Shown: positions 1 through 11,443 of the stretch, piece after piece | Layout of the letters: each line of letters opens with the position of its first letter | Numbering within the stretch: position 1 is the stretch's first letter | NCBI GenBank assembly: GCA_030141605.1 | Contig: JAQGDQ010000357.1 | Coordinates: 178,686 to 242,685, forward strand | Source: Tubiluchus corallicola | Taxonomy: Eukaryota > Priapulida > Priapulimorpha > Priapulimorphida > Tubiluchidae | Direction of reading: 5' to 3' | DNA: 64,000 bases | Program-made: the position numbers and the translations under genes | The notes under the pieces: model-generated | Told to the model about the DNA's origin: nothing | What the model saw: only the letters and a program-made list of their open reading frames with translations | Databases searched by the model: none

Positions 1-644
1 TTCTGATGACGTCGTATCCAACGAAGACAGTCACTGAAAATATTTCATAATGGTGGGCACAATGCTTTGCCTGTTTGCCATTTCAAGGACAGCAGTGCTG
101 GTCACGTACTTACTAGTCACATTTAATAATGTTCTAGGATGAAGCGAAGCTTTTGCTGATGGAACTTCTTAAGGTCGCGATAGTAAAGAGTCTAAGTTTT
201 GCGGCTGCAAAGCAAGGCTGAGATGATGCAGCTTGATAAAACGCGAGTTTCATTTTTGATGTATTCCGCTTCTTATTCAGAAGTGCATTATTTGGAGAGC
301 AGGCTTCCCATGTGTGGCAATAATCCACCTAGTCAAGGGTCTTGTCAGAGATGGCGATGTTAAATCAATTGCTAATAAAACAACCAACTCACTGACTTAC
401 TTGAACTGTATGTTTAATTTAATACATTGACTAATACTAAGTTGATTCATGTATTCTGCGCAATGTCTGGTAATGTACAAAACATTTAGGAAAAGTTAAG
501 ATTAAAGACAAATTATTTTTATTTTACAATTTGCACCTTCTATACAAATCCTAGCGATTGCACAAAATGCCTAGGTAAAGTGTGAAAATGTCATAGCAAA
601 AACATTACATATATTTCATACTTTTCTTGAAATGCATGCATATA
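1..644. other. No gene recognised
   Basis: AT-rich sequence with only short reading frames. The longest (minus strand, 328-134) has no recognisable motif and is probably chance. A short (TA)n run at about 640-654 precedes the tandem repeat that follows. Confidence 0.4.
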
Positions 645-1085
645 TATATATATAGCGTCATGAAACTTTACAAGAATGAATTTCATCGATGGTGTCAAAT
701 TTTCGATTTGCCATTTTGAATTCAAGATGGCAGTGAAAATACCAATTTCGAAAAAGCCTAACACTCTGCTAGTTTATAATGAATCATCGTAAAACTTTAC
801 ACCAATGCACTAGAATGAATACTACGTCGACTGACAAAGTCGGATTTTCGATCTGCCATTTCAATTCAAGGTACTCCCCAGAGATAACTTGTTTTCAAAA
901 AAATGCCTAAGGCTATGTCAATTCATAAAGGATCATCATGAAACTTTATAGAAGTAAACTGTATTGACCCTGATTGGTGGAGTCGAATTTTTAAACTGCC
1001 ACCTCTCGAATTCTAGATGACAGCAATAACATCATTTTCAAGAAAAGCCTACGGCTCTGAACATTTTATTTAAATCCATAAAAAG
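645..1085. repeat. Degenerate tandem repeat, about 3 units of ~130-150 bp
   Basis: Three diverged units can be read. They start near 655, 783 and 931, each with a 'cat-catgaaacttta'-like opening. Each continues with a 'gtc-attttcgat-tgccat' block, an 'aattca-ga' block and an 'aaaaagcctaa-gctct' block, in the same order. A single dispersed unit of the same family lies near 32,045-32,190, inside the presumed 3' UTR of the TRIC gene. Such units are typical of satellite-like or Helitron-associated repeats, but the class is not established here. Confidence 0.65.
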
Positions 1086-1099
1086 ATGGCTGCCAGTAT

Positions 1100-1845
1100 A
1101 CATATTTTTTTATTTTATTAACAGTATAGCTTATTTATGCCAAGTTCGAAGGCAACTGACAAAACACGCAAAAATTTTCATATATAAAACATTAGTAGTG
1201 CCTAACTTTTCATATGGTTGCATGTTACCAGAAAATGTCAAAGCTGAATATTTTTCAAAATTAAGAGCGCTTTAAAACAATGCACTGACTGATTTCTGGC
1301 TATTCCTATAAAGTGTCACAAAAGGAACTATTAGGTAACAGTAAGAATTTCAATGAAAACTTACGTATTAGAAAACCGGTGAAACTATCACACTTTAATA
1401 GTCTTAAATAATAAAATACGTTAATGGTCTCAAACTCCCCTTTGAAAATAACAAACTTCCTTGCTTGTCAATAAATTTAAACAAACAATAAATTTGATAA
1501 TAATTCAATAGGCAAGCAAGCAATTTGTCTAGGGAAATTCCTCCCATCTACTATTAAACAATTAGAATCACTGGCTATTTTAAAAAAAATGAAACAATAC
1601 AACTAAATAGATTTCAAAAACCAACTCATGTAAATGATTTAATTCAAATTTTGTATATCTGCAATAATTGAATGAGAATCTCTATATTACAGTACGTGTC
1701 AGGAGTCCTTAATTAAAAATTTGCAATTCCTAATTTGTAAATTGCAAATCTGCAATCTATAGTGTATAAGTAATTTTTGTCTGTACCCAGATATTGTAAT
1801 ATGTAGGCAAATAATATTATATAATGCACATACTAATCCAACAGG
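1100..1845 (+). mobile_element. LINE relic (3' end of reverse transcriptase ORF and tail)
   Basis: The translated + strand keeps the C-terminal flavour of a non-LTR retrotransposon ORF2, with phrases such as NFSYGCMLPENVKAEYFSKL near 1,195-1,270. The frame is broken by stops and shifts. The stretch at about 1,480-1,700 closely matches 60,535-60,740: the same 'caaacaataaatttg-taataattcaata-gcaagcaag' block and the same downstream order. The two are therefore copies of one family. This copy is inactive. Confidence 0.6.
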
Positions 1846-2639
1846 AACAAAATCATTAAGCCAATTAGCTACAACAAACAGAGTTTTCTACTAATAATAT
1901 GCTAAACTGCCCGAGAAAGCGAAATATTGTTTATGACCAGGCATTGGGCTGCCTATGTGTGTCACAACATTACCTGCTTTATACAATTTCGTGCTGTATT
2001 GGACCAAACCAACCGTTGGTTGCGGAGCTAACCAACGCATTCACGTGCCGACCTCGCTAATTTTAAAACATTTTGTTGCAATGGTGTAACATTTCTAGTT
2101 ACAGAGGGGGCACAAGGTTCACACGTAAGTGATTAGGTATTTTACACGCCACAACTCACTGTCAAATCTACCACGTATTATACAGTATCCCAAGCCATTA
2201 CGCAGAACTACGCAATGAATAACTTCTCGTAATTCGATTCAAAGTTCAAATTTCGAAATTCAAGAAGTCTTCTTACCTACGCTAGGTCTGGTTCTGGTCT
2301 AGTGAATGTAATGTCGGTATAGTACATAGCAAAACAATAAAGTCTGACAAAGTGACAAAACAGATTAAAAATCCTAGTCAATTCTTACACTATCAGTGTG
2401 AGCATCAAAATCGCACTGCAAAAAGCTAATTCGGTCAGCTTTTTGGTTACAGCTGTGTTGCAAAATAAATAAATAACTTCAAAACGACGAAACAGTTAAA
2501 ACAGCTACCTCAATATCTTATCGCTAATTTGATACCTATCTATTTGCTAACTAAAAAATCTACATAGTGTAAATTTCCTGCTTACCTTTAAACGTTTTAC
2601 CGCTAAAAAAACTTTAGTACACTACAGGAACTGGCCGCA
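1846..2639. other. No gene recognised
   Basis: AT-rich single-copy-looking sequence with no convincing exon or repeat that I can see. Confidence 0.3.
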
Positions 2640-2930
2640 TTGAACTGTCATCCAACTCTAACTTCCGCCATAACCGCTGAAACATTAAAGGTAATTGACA
2701 CAGGATGTGTGTCAAGGGGCCACGGGCTGTGTACAGACGGCACAGTCCAAAAATATTGGGAAGAATAGTCACGTGATCCGAGCATCTACAGTACTGCGAC
2801 GTTGCTGCCTAGATGGGGGTAGCTCTAGGTGAGCGATGCGCATATTTAAATCTGTTGACCGTTTCATAACAAAAGCGAATTATCAACCAAAAAGTTTTAG
2901 TTAGCTTAGAGATACAAGAAACAGTCGCAC
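2640..2930 (+). promoter_or_regulatory. GC-richer, promoter-like stretch
   Basis: This is one of the few locally GC-rich intervals in the left 12 kb, with several CpG dinucleotides. A TATA-like 'atatttaaat' lies near 2,841-2,850. It is followed by a small ORF starting at 2,931. It could be the promoter of the FRS2-like gene (whose coding start lies about 9.6 kb downstream behind an apparent 3' splice site) or of an unidentified gene. Inferred from composition only. Confidence 0.25.
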
Positions 2931-3039
2931 ATGATTTTGAAACAGCCACATCGTCGGCAGGATTGTGGCCATCTAATACCGAGCAACTGCGAGTTGTTTC
3001 ACTTGTTTGACCTACTTAAGTTGTACAATCTTTTTACTG
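2931..3039 (+). CDS. Candidate first coding exon, unidentified
   Basis: An ATG at 2,931 opens a short frame that contains the phrase CELFHLFDLLKLYNLFT. The frame reaches a plausible donor (ACTG|GTAAAA) at 3,039/3,040 in phase 1. Without splicing it would stop about ten codons later. In phase, this exon could join an AG at 5,248/5,249, inside the 44-codon ORF described next, but the polypyrimidine tract there is weak. No family recognised. It lies just downstream of a GC-rich promoter-like patch. It could equally be chance. Confidence 0.18.
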
Positions 3040-3197
3040 GTAAAAAGAAGTTTTATTAAGAAGTACAGGTCCATTACCATCGGGGCGTCGAACCAATTAT
3101 CAATGTGATGTGCAAACATTTCCAAAGACAGTACGTTTCGACGCAAGCTTTTGGAGAGGTTATTTTGGACAAAAAGTCATTGCTCTTTTGTAATAAT

Positions 3198-3845
3198 TGT
3201 ACAGTGATAATTTGGGCACAAGGTATTTCGGACACAGGCTATTTCAGTGGTTCCCAAACTAGGGGTAAATTACCCACCGGGGGTAATATGGTTTTTTTGG
3301 GGGGGGGGGGGGGGGTAACGGGCACCCCTCTGAAAATTTTTAAAACTTCGCTCGGAATGCATTTTACGTAGTTTTCTTCTTGAAGAGACTGCCTCCGGCC
3401 TCCGGTAATACTTGTTTTGGCAACAATACAACAACAACACCTGGAAATTTATTTATGTCACGAGCAAACATAAATAATTTTGCTTGCTTGTGGCATATAC
3501 GTGTGTTTACTTTTTGAGTTGGAGAAGTAGTACTAGGTGGGGGATAATGGACAAGACCGGGTTTCCTGATTTGGGTAACGGTCCGAGAAAGTTTGGGAAC
3601 CACTGGGCTATTTGGTCGTATAGGTAATATGGACACACGGTGATTTGGACATATAGATCATTTGGATATACAGGCCCTATGGACACTACAGGAATATTGG
3701 TCACGTAGGATGTTTGGAAAGAAACAAGTGTTTTGGACACATATAGGGTATTTAGACACACAGGTCATTTGGACACATGGGTCATTTTCCACAAGGATTG
3801 GCCAAAAACACCTAATGTGTTTGAATGACGTATGTGTCCAAAATG
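3198..3845. repeat. Degenerate 18-bp tandem repeat, split by a MITE
   Basis: On both sides of the element at 3,245-3,605 the sequence is a run of units resembling 'ttggacacataggtcatt'. The clearest 18-bp steps are at about 3,620-3,700. The repeat is imperfect and decays toward 3,845. A period of 18 keeps reading frames open (six-residue repeats), which explains the spurious ORFs here. Confidence 0.7.
3245..3605. mobile_element. hAT-type MITE, 361 bp, with 8-bp target-site duplication
   Basis: The ends are perfect 16-bp inverted repeats: cagtggttcccaaact at 3,245-3,260 and its complement at 3,590-3,605. The flanks carry an exact 8-bp direct duplication, ggctattt, at 3,237-3,244 and 3,606-3,613. 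An 8-bp duplication with a CAGTGGTTC-type terminus is characteristic of hAT-superfamily elements. No transposase is encoded, so it is non-autonomous. A 17-base G run (3,299-3,315) lies inside. Confidence 0.9.
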
Positions 3846-3849
3846 TTTG

Positions 3850-5241
3850 AGTTGAAAAGGCTCGTGTTTAAAACCTTACAACCGACGCTCATGTAGTGTA
3901 CGTATGGCCATAGAGTCTTGCATACCTTTTTCATCTGCTGAGGGTCGACCCTATCATCTTATCTGATGTTCGATGTATTTTCAATATTATCTTTGTATTT
4001 CTTTTATAATATTTGCATCTGACTTATGTCATATTCAATCTTATATAAAATAGATCATTTATCCGACAATTATCTGACAATCCTGCTGAAGAAAGTCTTT
4101 TCATCAGGGATAATAACGCTTGATAAAACATAATCATTTATTTCCACGTAATTACTATTCTGTTCTTGTTTATTAGATCATGACTCTGTTTCAATTATTA
4201 AAGTAATAACTGAATCCCAATAGTGGTGGATTGTGCTGAATTACCTGTGTTGACAGTGATTCACGTGTACCTGTGATTCTGTCAGTGCCTGAATAGCCTG
4301 TTTGTCGATGGATTCACTGGACTGTTATCCAAATGTTCTGTTCGATTTTTTTGAACAAGGCGTTTATAGTTAAACAATTGATACAAAAAGACTTGATGAC
4401 AGTCATCTAATCGTTCGTAGCTCTTCGTATAGATTAGATACTTGCAATGAAATCTTTATCGCACAGTAGTACACATATGTATATCAAATTCGTAGATTGT
4501 ATCTCGCAATATTCTATCTCGTTGTTTATTAGGATGTTTAATCGCTACTGCTTGTCTATGTATTTGCAAAAAAAGAAAATTGTCATTGCTCAAATTATAC
4601 AGTAAAATGTAGTTTGATAAATTAGTGTCATAATAAATAATAAATCGTAACGATGGACTTATATGAAGAGGGCCTGGCTGATATAGGTTGCCTACCGTAG
4701 GGATCCATGAGCGTTTCCGACTTGTGTGTTGATAATTAAAATACAGTTAATCTGATATCACTACTGCATAATTTGATATATAACGTGTATGTTCCACGTT
4801 ACATGTTACATTCATGTCGTCCACAGGTATCCAAAATGTCAAAGTTCATCGTTGATTTCACAGCATCCGCGTTACAGAAAAATAAAAGAAAGTTTCACTT
4901 ACTGGGTATTCGTTTTTAGCTGTTGATTGATGCTTCTGGTAATGTAATGATTCATATCATTCATAGATATGACGCATGGCAAGATCATATAGTGCAATTA
5001 TTTATTTTTATGTAAATCTTATGTTTTTGTTTACAAGTGTGAGTACGGTTCACATCGATAGCTGTACGATACCCTTATCTAAGGACCACAACGTACATAG
5101 TGTTACACACACACCTAATCACATTGAAATGCGCGTATTACATATACATACAGCACTCGTTGCATTACACTTACATAGCACTCGGTGCATTAACTAAACG
5201 TGGACCTAGTTTTGTGACAGTGTCTAGCACTCTAAAGCGCC
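3850..5241. other. No gene recognised
   Basis: AT-rich sequence without a convincing exon or clear repeat. Short ORFs at its right end overlap the candidate microprotein and look like chance. Confidence 0.3.
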
Positions 5242-5376
5242 ATGGCAGGCTTCTTGAACAACTTGGTGGAAATGAGAGGTAGCGCCATGATTTTTGGGAA
5301 GGAACTTCTCTTCAGTGAATTGGTCACATGGCTAACTCAGCTGTTGGCTCGGGAGCACCCACCAGCGCATAAGTAA
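5242..5376 (+). CDS. Candidate 44-residue ORF or unassigned exon
   Basis: The ATG sits in a near-ideal Kozak context (GCGCCATGG). The frame encodes 44 residues (MAGFLNNLVEMRGSAMIFGK...) ending ...HPPAHK-stop at 5,374-5,376. A consensus AATAAA follows at 5,428-5,433, about 50 bases after the stop, so a tiny intronless gene is possible. Alternatively it is an exon: AA|GTAAAG at 5,372/5,373 is a usable donor in phase 2, and CAG|GC at 5,248/5,249 could be an acceptor. The composition looks protein-like (amphipathic, few rare residues). I recognise no family. Confidence 0.3.
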   Translation: MAGFLNNLVEMRGSAMIFGKELLFSELVTWLTQLLAREHPPAHK

Positions 5377-5879
5377 AGCTTTGTTAAAGTATCGTATAAC
5401 TCCGATCTAAATTGTAAACTTGGTTATAATAAAACTTTCATCATTTAAACTTAATATCGAGTTGCTTTAATATTCAAAGAGTTACTAAAAGCACATACTC
5501 GTTAAGACACTAATTGCTTAAAAGAACTTGGTATATTCACACTGAAAAGCTTATTGCGGAAGCCAGCTTGATAACTCGAGAGACAAAGATTTGTACTCAC
5601 AACGCAATATTTCGTGGTTTCAGTTGTGTGGGACATTATCATAGCCCTATCAACTTGACCTAAGCTCTCGGAGTCGGGCAGTTAATCAGATACGAAATTA
5701 ATTGTCTTTAAGCATTCAAGAGTGTGAATGAGTCATTCAATTAATCGATAAGTTGTTTGTGAAAAAAGACAAGCGACAAGACAATTGTGCTGCTTTGAAT
5801 AAAGATTTTATTGCCTCCCCGATGACACTCTTCGCAAGTATTCTTGTTAATGACTCCGTATCTTTTATTCCACAAACAG

Positions 5880-5972
5880 GATCCCTTTGATCTCATCACT
5901 CTACTTGATCAGATTGGACAGGAACCTAATGTCGCCGAAGTTGTATATTGCGTAATGTCTTTACGAGCAACA
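5880..5972 (+). CDS. Exon-like open segment, unidentified
   Basis: The interval is bounded by a clean acceptor (pyrimidine-rich tract then ACAAACAG|GA) and a perfect donor (ACA|GTAAGT). In the frame starting with GAT it encodes a strongly protein-like, acidic, leucine-rich segment that begins DPFDLITLLDQIGQEPNVAE. That frame needs a phase-0 upstream junction, which the candidate exon at 5,242-5,372 does not supply by one base. An in-frame ATG at about 5,850 could instead make it a first exon. I found no continuation exons before 12.5 kb. Family unknown. Confidence 0.3.
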
Positions 5973-7029
5973 GTAAGTTGTCGGTCTCCGTCTGGTTAAA
6001 TGCTTCTAAATTGTATTTTTACAGCTTTGTTTTTTCTCACGTGGAATCTTCTGATGAATGTCTACTACGTTTTAGCTTTTATGTTTTGGTTCAGTGACCT
6101 GATCCTGTCCCCTGTGGTTAGAAAAATAAGAGTACTCGAATCACCCAATGGTTAAGAGTACTAAATATTCCTGGAATCAGTAAAACCTAAGCTTAAATTA
6201 AAGTAAAGTTTGGTCTGACTGCACAAAGTTGTGGTTTTTCTGATAAAAGAGAAAACAATTTTTATTAAAGCATTAAAGATACAAACAGTTAAAAATGTCA
6301 CATTTCATAACTTAAAGCTTTTAGTAAAGGGTGTTTTCTTTTTATAATACTGTGCGGTGGTGTATCAATTGGCTTTATAAAAGAGACTATTTTCACCCAC
6401 TCTTTCTAGTCAAACTATTTGGCTTTATTTTGTTATTATGGAAAACCCCTATAAGAAAAAAAGCAAAATGTAAACTCTAACAATGACGTTTGACTAAATT
6501 TATCAGCTTTTATTGGAACCTAGTTCGCGGTGAAGGTGAAGAAAAGAATATTTCAAAGTAGATTAGCATACAGTAATTGTGATTTTTCAGTGTACTCGAG
6601 TGCGTAATTGAATATTTGTGCCTGCGTAATGTTTAAACTAATAAACAAAACACAAATTCGAATTTAAATCAAAAGATGTCAGATCATGAACTTTGTTAAT
6701 CATTAAACTCAAGGTGGTTCATCAAAAAACAAAGAAATCGAATGCAATGATCAAACAATAAGAATAAAGAAAATGCACTTCGGCTACTTCAAGACAGAAT
6801 TTAAATTGCAACCCAGTTTAATTTTTTTATTGCAAATTGGAGTGCCTAGAAGAATAACGGTATTCCAAAGGATAAAGGCCTTTTACCAGTATTACACATT
6901 AGTGTAATGAGACGATATGATGAATAGTGGTTGTCTGACAGAAAGATAAAACACAGAAAGAAATAAGTTGGAAAATAAAACGCTCAGGCAAATAAGATGG
7001 GGTGATAGAACATTTCGTGCTGAACTTAG
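5973..7029. other. No gene recognised
   Basis: AT-rich sequence. Nothing convincing is seen beyond short chance frames. Confidence 0.3.
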
Positions 7030-7032
7030 ATT

Positions 7033-7090
7033 AGGAGTAAGCATCCCCCCCATCAGAAAACCATTTCGAAACGAGTCGAACTTTTGACGA
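7033..7090. mobile_element. End fragment of a hAT-like MITE
   Basis: The run 'ttaggagtaagcatcccccc-atcagaaa-ccatttcgaa' matches the left end of the complete element at 48,566-48,954 ('taggggcaagcatcctctatcagaaa...'). The opposite end is not seen, so this is a truncated relic. Confidence 0.4.
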
Positions 7091-7439
7091 TTCAAATTAA
7101 GATAGCATGTTAGGGATACAAAATTTCAAGGTGAATTGTTTAAAGTTGATGTGTGAATTCTGTTTTTTCATGTTCTTTGATGTAAGATAGAAAGTGGTAA
7201 CTACTTTTAATGTTAGTGACATGGTGTCAACGGGGGCGCTTATTGCGCAAGAATGGCGCATTAAATTCTCTCCTTCATTTAATAGCCAAAGAGCCCCCGT
7301 ATTGAAATTTTCAGTTTTGTTGAAAATGGTGTAATATCAGTTTAGAAAGTTAATGTTAAATTTCTTAATATTTTATGAGGTAAATTTTGCTAGCGGTATT
7401 TTTGTCGGAAATTTTTAGTGTTACTGAATTTAAAATGCT

Positions 7440-8830
7440 ATTGTAAAACGCATAAAGAAGTATGTATAGCTGCATCGGCCATTGTTATTAATATATTGTA
7501 CTGGTAATATAAATTCAAGTTAAAATTGTAATATAGTGAGGCATAAAAGATTGGTGATTGCCTATTACTTTTTGATCTTCTTTCAAATTTTTCGTGTTTG
7601 TTTTTAATGTTGTTAATTTATGTAGTATTGTACAATAAATAAATCTAATCCAATCTGCTTAGGCATGGCACAGTTAGGTATATTTTGTTTTTGCTTGTGC
7701 TGTCACTTTTTTTACTTAAATTACATTATATGCCTGTAATCTAACAAAACTAGTATTAATTAATGTTTAGTAATCTTGATTATAGTTTTAAATATTATTT
7801 ACACCTACACTAGTAAACTATAAGAAAAGATCAAAATGTACTATCCTAAAAAATTCACAATACCCACCAATTGACACGATTTCAACAAACCAGCAAATAT
7901 AGAATTCATTTTCCCAAAATCATAAATAGTTTTATACTCAGTCCTTTTTTGTGCAGTGATTAGAGTTGACTTTTGATTATGTTAAGCATTATGTTCTTTA
8001 CTCGTTTATGCTCTGTACGTTATGCATTTTGGTTATATTAATTATAGTCTTAGGATAGTCTATTGCCACTATCAGCCCAGCCCTAACTCTGACTCACTGG
8101 TATGCTTTTTCCATCCATGGACGCAACTTACAATTACATACATTGTACCCCTGTGCATGTTTTGTTTTACTGTCGGTGAATAAAGATTTTATCTATCTAT
8201 CTATTGCTGGGATAAATAAACTTTTTTAATCTTAATAATGATTATTATAATTAATGAGGTGAATAAACTTTTTGAATTTGATTACTGATTACAGTTTACA
8301 GGCCAGGGTTATTTCAGAACTGGTGATTCAGATCTATCAAGTCTCATGCATTGAGCATGATTTCATATTGACCCTTAATATACATTCATACACAACCCTA
8401 CTAATCTCATACATTTTTAGTGTTAGTGTTTACGCGGGTAGCAAATATCATACTCGGCTACCCTTTTTCTTATACCCGTCGGGTACTCGGATATCAGATT
8501 GTTAAAATTCAGTGGCAGGTTGGTAAATTGTAATAATTTACATTCACTAATAAATACAACCACTGGTGCATTTGAACTAACTGTGTTATCTTAGCAGTAA
8601 ACATTAAGTTATCACACAAGAGCTGTGAGTCACAAAATTTGTTTTTTTGCCACCGCAAATAATTACTTGTATTGTACGCTTTATCAATGTATCAGCTACA
8701 GCGTAGGGATTATAATCTATCATGGCTTTTGTGTGTTGTTAAACTTAGCAATCCATTTGTTGTTATCATTGTTCGTGGCCTGAATGCTTTTTAGATGTTA
8801 ATAAACTATTTGATTCGAACAATTGATCTT
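7440..8830. repeat. Retroposon-like tails
   Basis: Three places end like 3' tails of LINEs or SINEs: 'aataaataaatctaatcc' near 7,632-7,650, 'gaataaagattttatctatctatcta' near 8,179-8,205 with a short (TCTA)n run, and 'taataaactatttgattcg' near 8,799-8,817. No coding remnants are legible upstream of them. The rest of this stretch shows nothing I can name. Confidence 0.3.
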
Positions 8831-10070
8831 TTTGTAAAGAAATTATAGTTTGTTTTCGATAAAGTTTCGTGGGTTCCCCTTCAGCAAAAGTGGTTCGATC
8901 TGCTATACGATTGCAACTGATAGAGATATACTCCCTGCTGGCTTGCTAATGCTGAAATACACTATTATAGTAGTTCAGAATTATAATGACTATAATAATT
9001 TAGTAACTTTAGAGCAAGTTTCATGTGTTTGAGTGCAGGCAGGCCGTGAAGCCACATTTTCGACAATCAAACCAAAACCGTTTTTTATGCTTGGGTGCCA
9101 CAGAACCAAATGAGTGGCCATGCTACTAATATATAAACAAGCATGTAGGCATGTACTGAATATTCTGTTCACTGAATTTTTTCCCTGAATATCAGTATAA
9201 AAATCTGATCTGGTAAACTTCGGTTGGAATGACTAAAGGTTTAGTGAACTTTTGGTATACCAAAGTTACTTTTTTAATTGACACATTCTGTAAATATTAT
9301 ATTAAACCAATTGAATATTTACGTACAATACTAAGAAAAATTTATCCAAAAAAGCTGATACTAAACTGCAAATGCGTCACAACAGCCGACCATTTGCTTG
9401 CTGCATGATAACTCAAAGAATGTGATGCATCATTGGTATACAAGCCGTGTCAAAGCGCAATAGTGCGGCGGTGCTGTAAATGTTTATAGCAGTATTGGCT
9501 TATTCACTATGTAAAAATAAATCAATGAGAAGAATTCAGTTCGGTAGCACAGCCGATCCATTCGGATAAGCTTCGGTTCGGCGGCACCAAGAATAAAAAA
9601 TTCGGTTTTGGTTTAGTTGGTGATTTAAATCTTCTGTGCACCCTTAGAAGCATGACTGTGCCCTCTGGAAAATGGTAACATTAGAATGTGTTAAATTAAA
9701 AAATACCTTTTTGTATGAGAACAACCTTCACCTATTTGCAATTATGTGCAAAACGGACGAACAGGTATAGTCCAAATAAATATACTAATATGTATTAGAT
9801 AACCAAAAAAGTAAGCGTATACAGTAGACCCAAATAAGGCAGTATAGGCCCTCATTTTTCCCTAAAAATTATTCTTACTATTTCAGTTATTTGGTATTTG
9901 AGAGTAGAGAAATGTCTGAGCTTTCTAAACATGTATAGCACTGTAAATTTTGTTGCTGTGGTCACTTGTACTAGTCGCTAAAATTAAAAACACTAGTCAC
10001 TGTCACGTTAATTCAATATTACCCATCATTGGTTGATATTTATACATAGTATAGACAAGATTTCTACTTT
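8831..10070. other. No gene recognised
   Basis: AT-rich sequence. A patch at about 9,530-9,660 is rich in 'ttcggtt' words and ends in 'gtgcaccctta', like a decayed hAT-type terminus, but I could not find a matching second end. Confidence 0.25.
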
Positions 10071-10322
10071 GAAACCACAGTTAATGATGTGTCTAGATGA
10101 ATGTTCTTAGAGTGGTGATTGGGTATCAGTGTGTGTGACCACTGTCACCTGACAGTATGCTATATATGTCATTCTTACTGAGTTGTGCGATAGAACCACA
10201 GTTGATGATATGTCTAAATGAATGTTCTAAGAATGGTGATTGGGTTATAAGTGTTTGGGTAACCACTCTCACCTTACAGTATGCTATATGTTTCATGGTC
10301 ATTCTTACTAAGTTGTGCGATA
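10071..10322. repeat. Tandem duplication, two copies of ~122-130 bp
   Basis: Copy 1 (10,071-10,192) and copy 2 (10,193-10,322) align through their whole length. Both run from 'gaaccacagttgatga' through 'atgaatgttct' and 'gtatgctatat' to 'agttgtgcgata'. Copy 2 carries small insertions. Confidence 0.85.
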
Positions 10323-10791
10323 AATTGTCAAAGATTGATACAGTTTTCAAGATGCACTAGGTTATAATTTAACTAACTTTTTTAAAATGTGAAAATGAAC
10401 AATTTACTGGATGAAATTCCTGCACAAACCTTTCAAAAGTGCAGTTATTGGAAAGGTGAGAAAATACATACATATATCTGAGTAGAAGTTTAACATGAAG
10501 TTGATGTTAAACTGGATGACAAAAAGTCCCTAAAGACTAAAGTCACTAGTTAGGTTTCCTTCTTGTATATCAGTATAGTTATAAATTACTATTGATACAC
10601 TTATTTGCTAACTTTTATGTCAGTCAGTTGGAAAATAATATTTTTTTACCTAGATTATGCACCTGGCTGCATTAAATTGTTGCTTGTATCATACTTCAGT
10701 ACTTACAAGAAATTACACTGTACCTAAACATTTAAGTATTCGAGTGTATGATATGTGAGCTGTAAGAGACAGGTGGATGGATCAGTTTAAT

Positions 10792-10869
10792 TTTGTTCAC
10801 AAATAAAGTTGATTGCCTAGATAAGTAGTCTTTGTTTACAAACAAAGTTGATCGCCTAGGTAAGTAGTC
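10792..10869. repeat. Tandem duplication, two 39-bp copies
   Basis: Copies at 10,792-10,830 and 10,831-10,869 share 'caaa-aaagttgat-gcctag-taagtagtc' and differ at only a few positions. Confidence 0.8.
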
Positions 10870-11254
10870 ACTATAGAGCAACTAATTACAATATTGTAAT
10901 GTTTACATTGATTATTATACTCATTTATAGTCCATGTAGGAGTGACTCATTTGTGTGGAAGTAAATGCTTAGCAGAGTTTATAATTGGGTGGTCACAACA
11001 TGTGGCTTAAATTGGGAGTAGTACTGAAGCTGGTCAGTCAGTGTGATAGTCGAGTTCAGCCACTACTTCCAGGTACTTTCATTTGCCATACTAATTCTGG
11101 CTGTTTACTTCATGGCTGTTTTCATACCCGAGTGTGACTAATAGTCCAAGACACCTTTGCTGGTTCAGTGTTTCATTTTTCAGGTACAGCCTACATAGTG
11201 AGCCAGATTCCAGTATGACCACAACCATCCGCACTATTGCCCCCTATTGAATTA

Positions 11255-11442
11255 CAGTCAAAACTCTTTATAGTAGTACCCCCTTCATTATGCCAACCTC
11301 GCTTAATGCTCAAACTTTTAGCAAAACAAAATGTCTATATTTGCATAGAAATATATGTATTAATGCACCTCATTATAATGCTTAATTTGTGTGTAAAGTT
11401 TTTTGGAATTCCCAAAGTAGGTGGTATAAAGAGACTTGACTG
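11255..11442. mobile_element. TA-flanked MITE, 188 bp (Tc1/mariner/pogo type)
   Basis: The left end cagtcaaaactctttatag is the near-complement of the right end (complement cagtcaagtctctttata), and TA dinucleotides flank both sides (11,253-11,254 and 11,443-11,444). A TA target with CAGT-beginning termini fits pogo/Tigger-like non-autonomous elements. No coding capacity. Confidence 0.75.
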
Positions 11443-11443
11443 T

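Noticed and set aside
3507-3850. ORFs on both strands with repeating 'IWTH/LDT' or 'YPND'-like peptides
   Set aside because: Explained by the 18-bp satellite; no start or splice context.
7210-7310. GC-rich patch with 'acgggggc' and 'gcccccgt'
   Set aside because: An 8-bp inverted repeat alone is too short to call a transposon or regulatory hairpin.
9176-9670. 'ttcggtt'-rich segment ending 'gtgcaccctta', considered as a third hAT MITE
   Set aside because: No matching opposite terminus or target duplication could be found.
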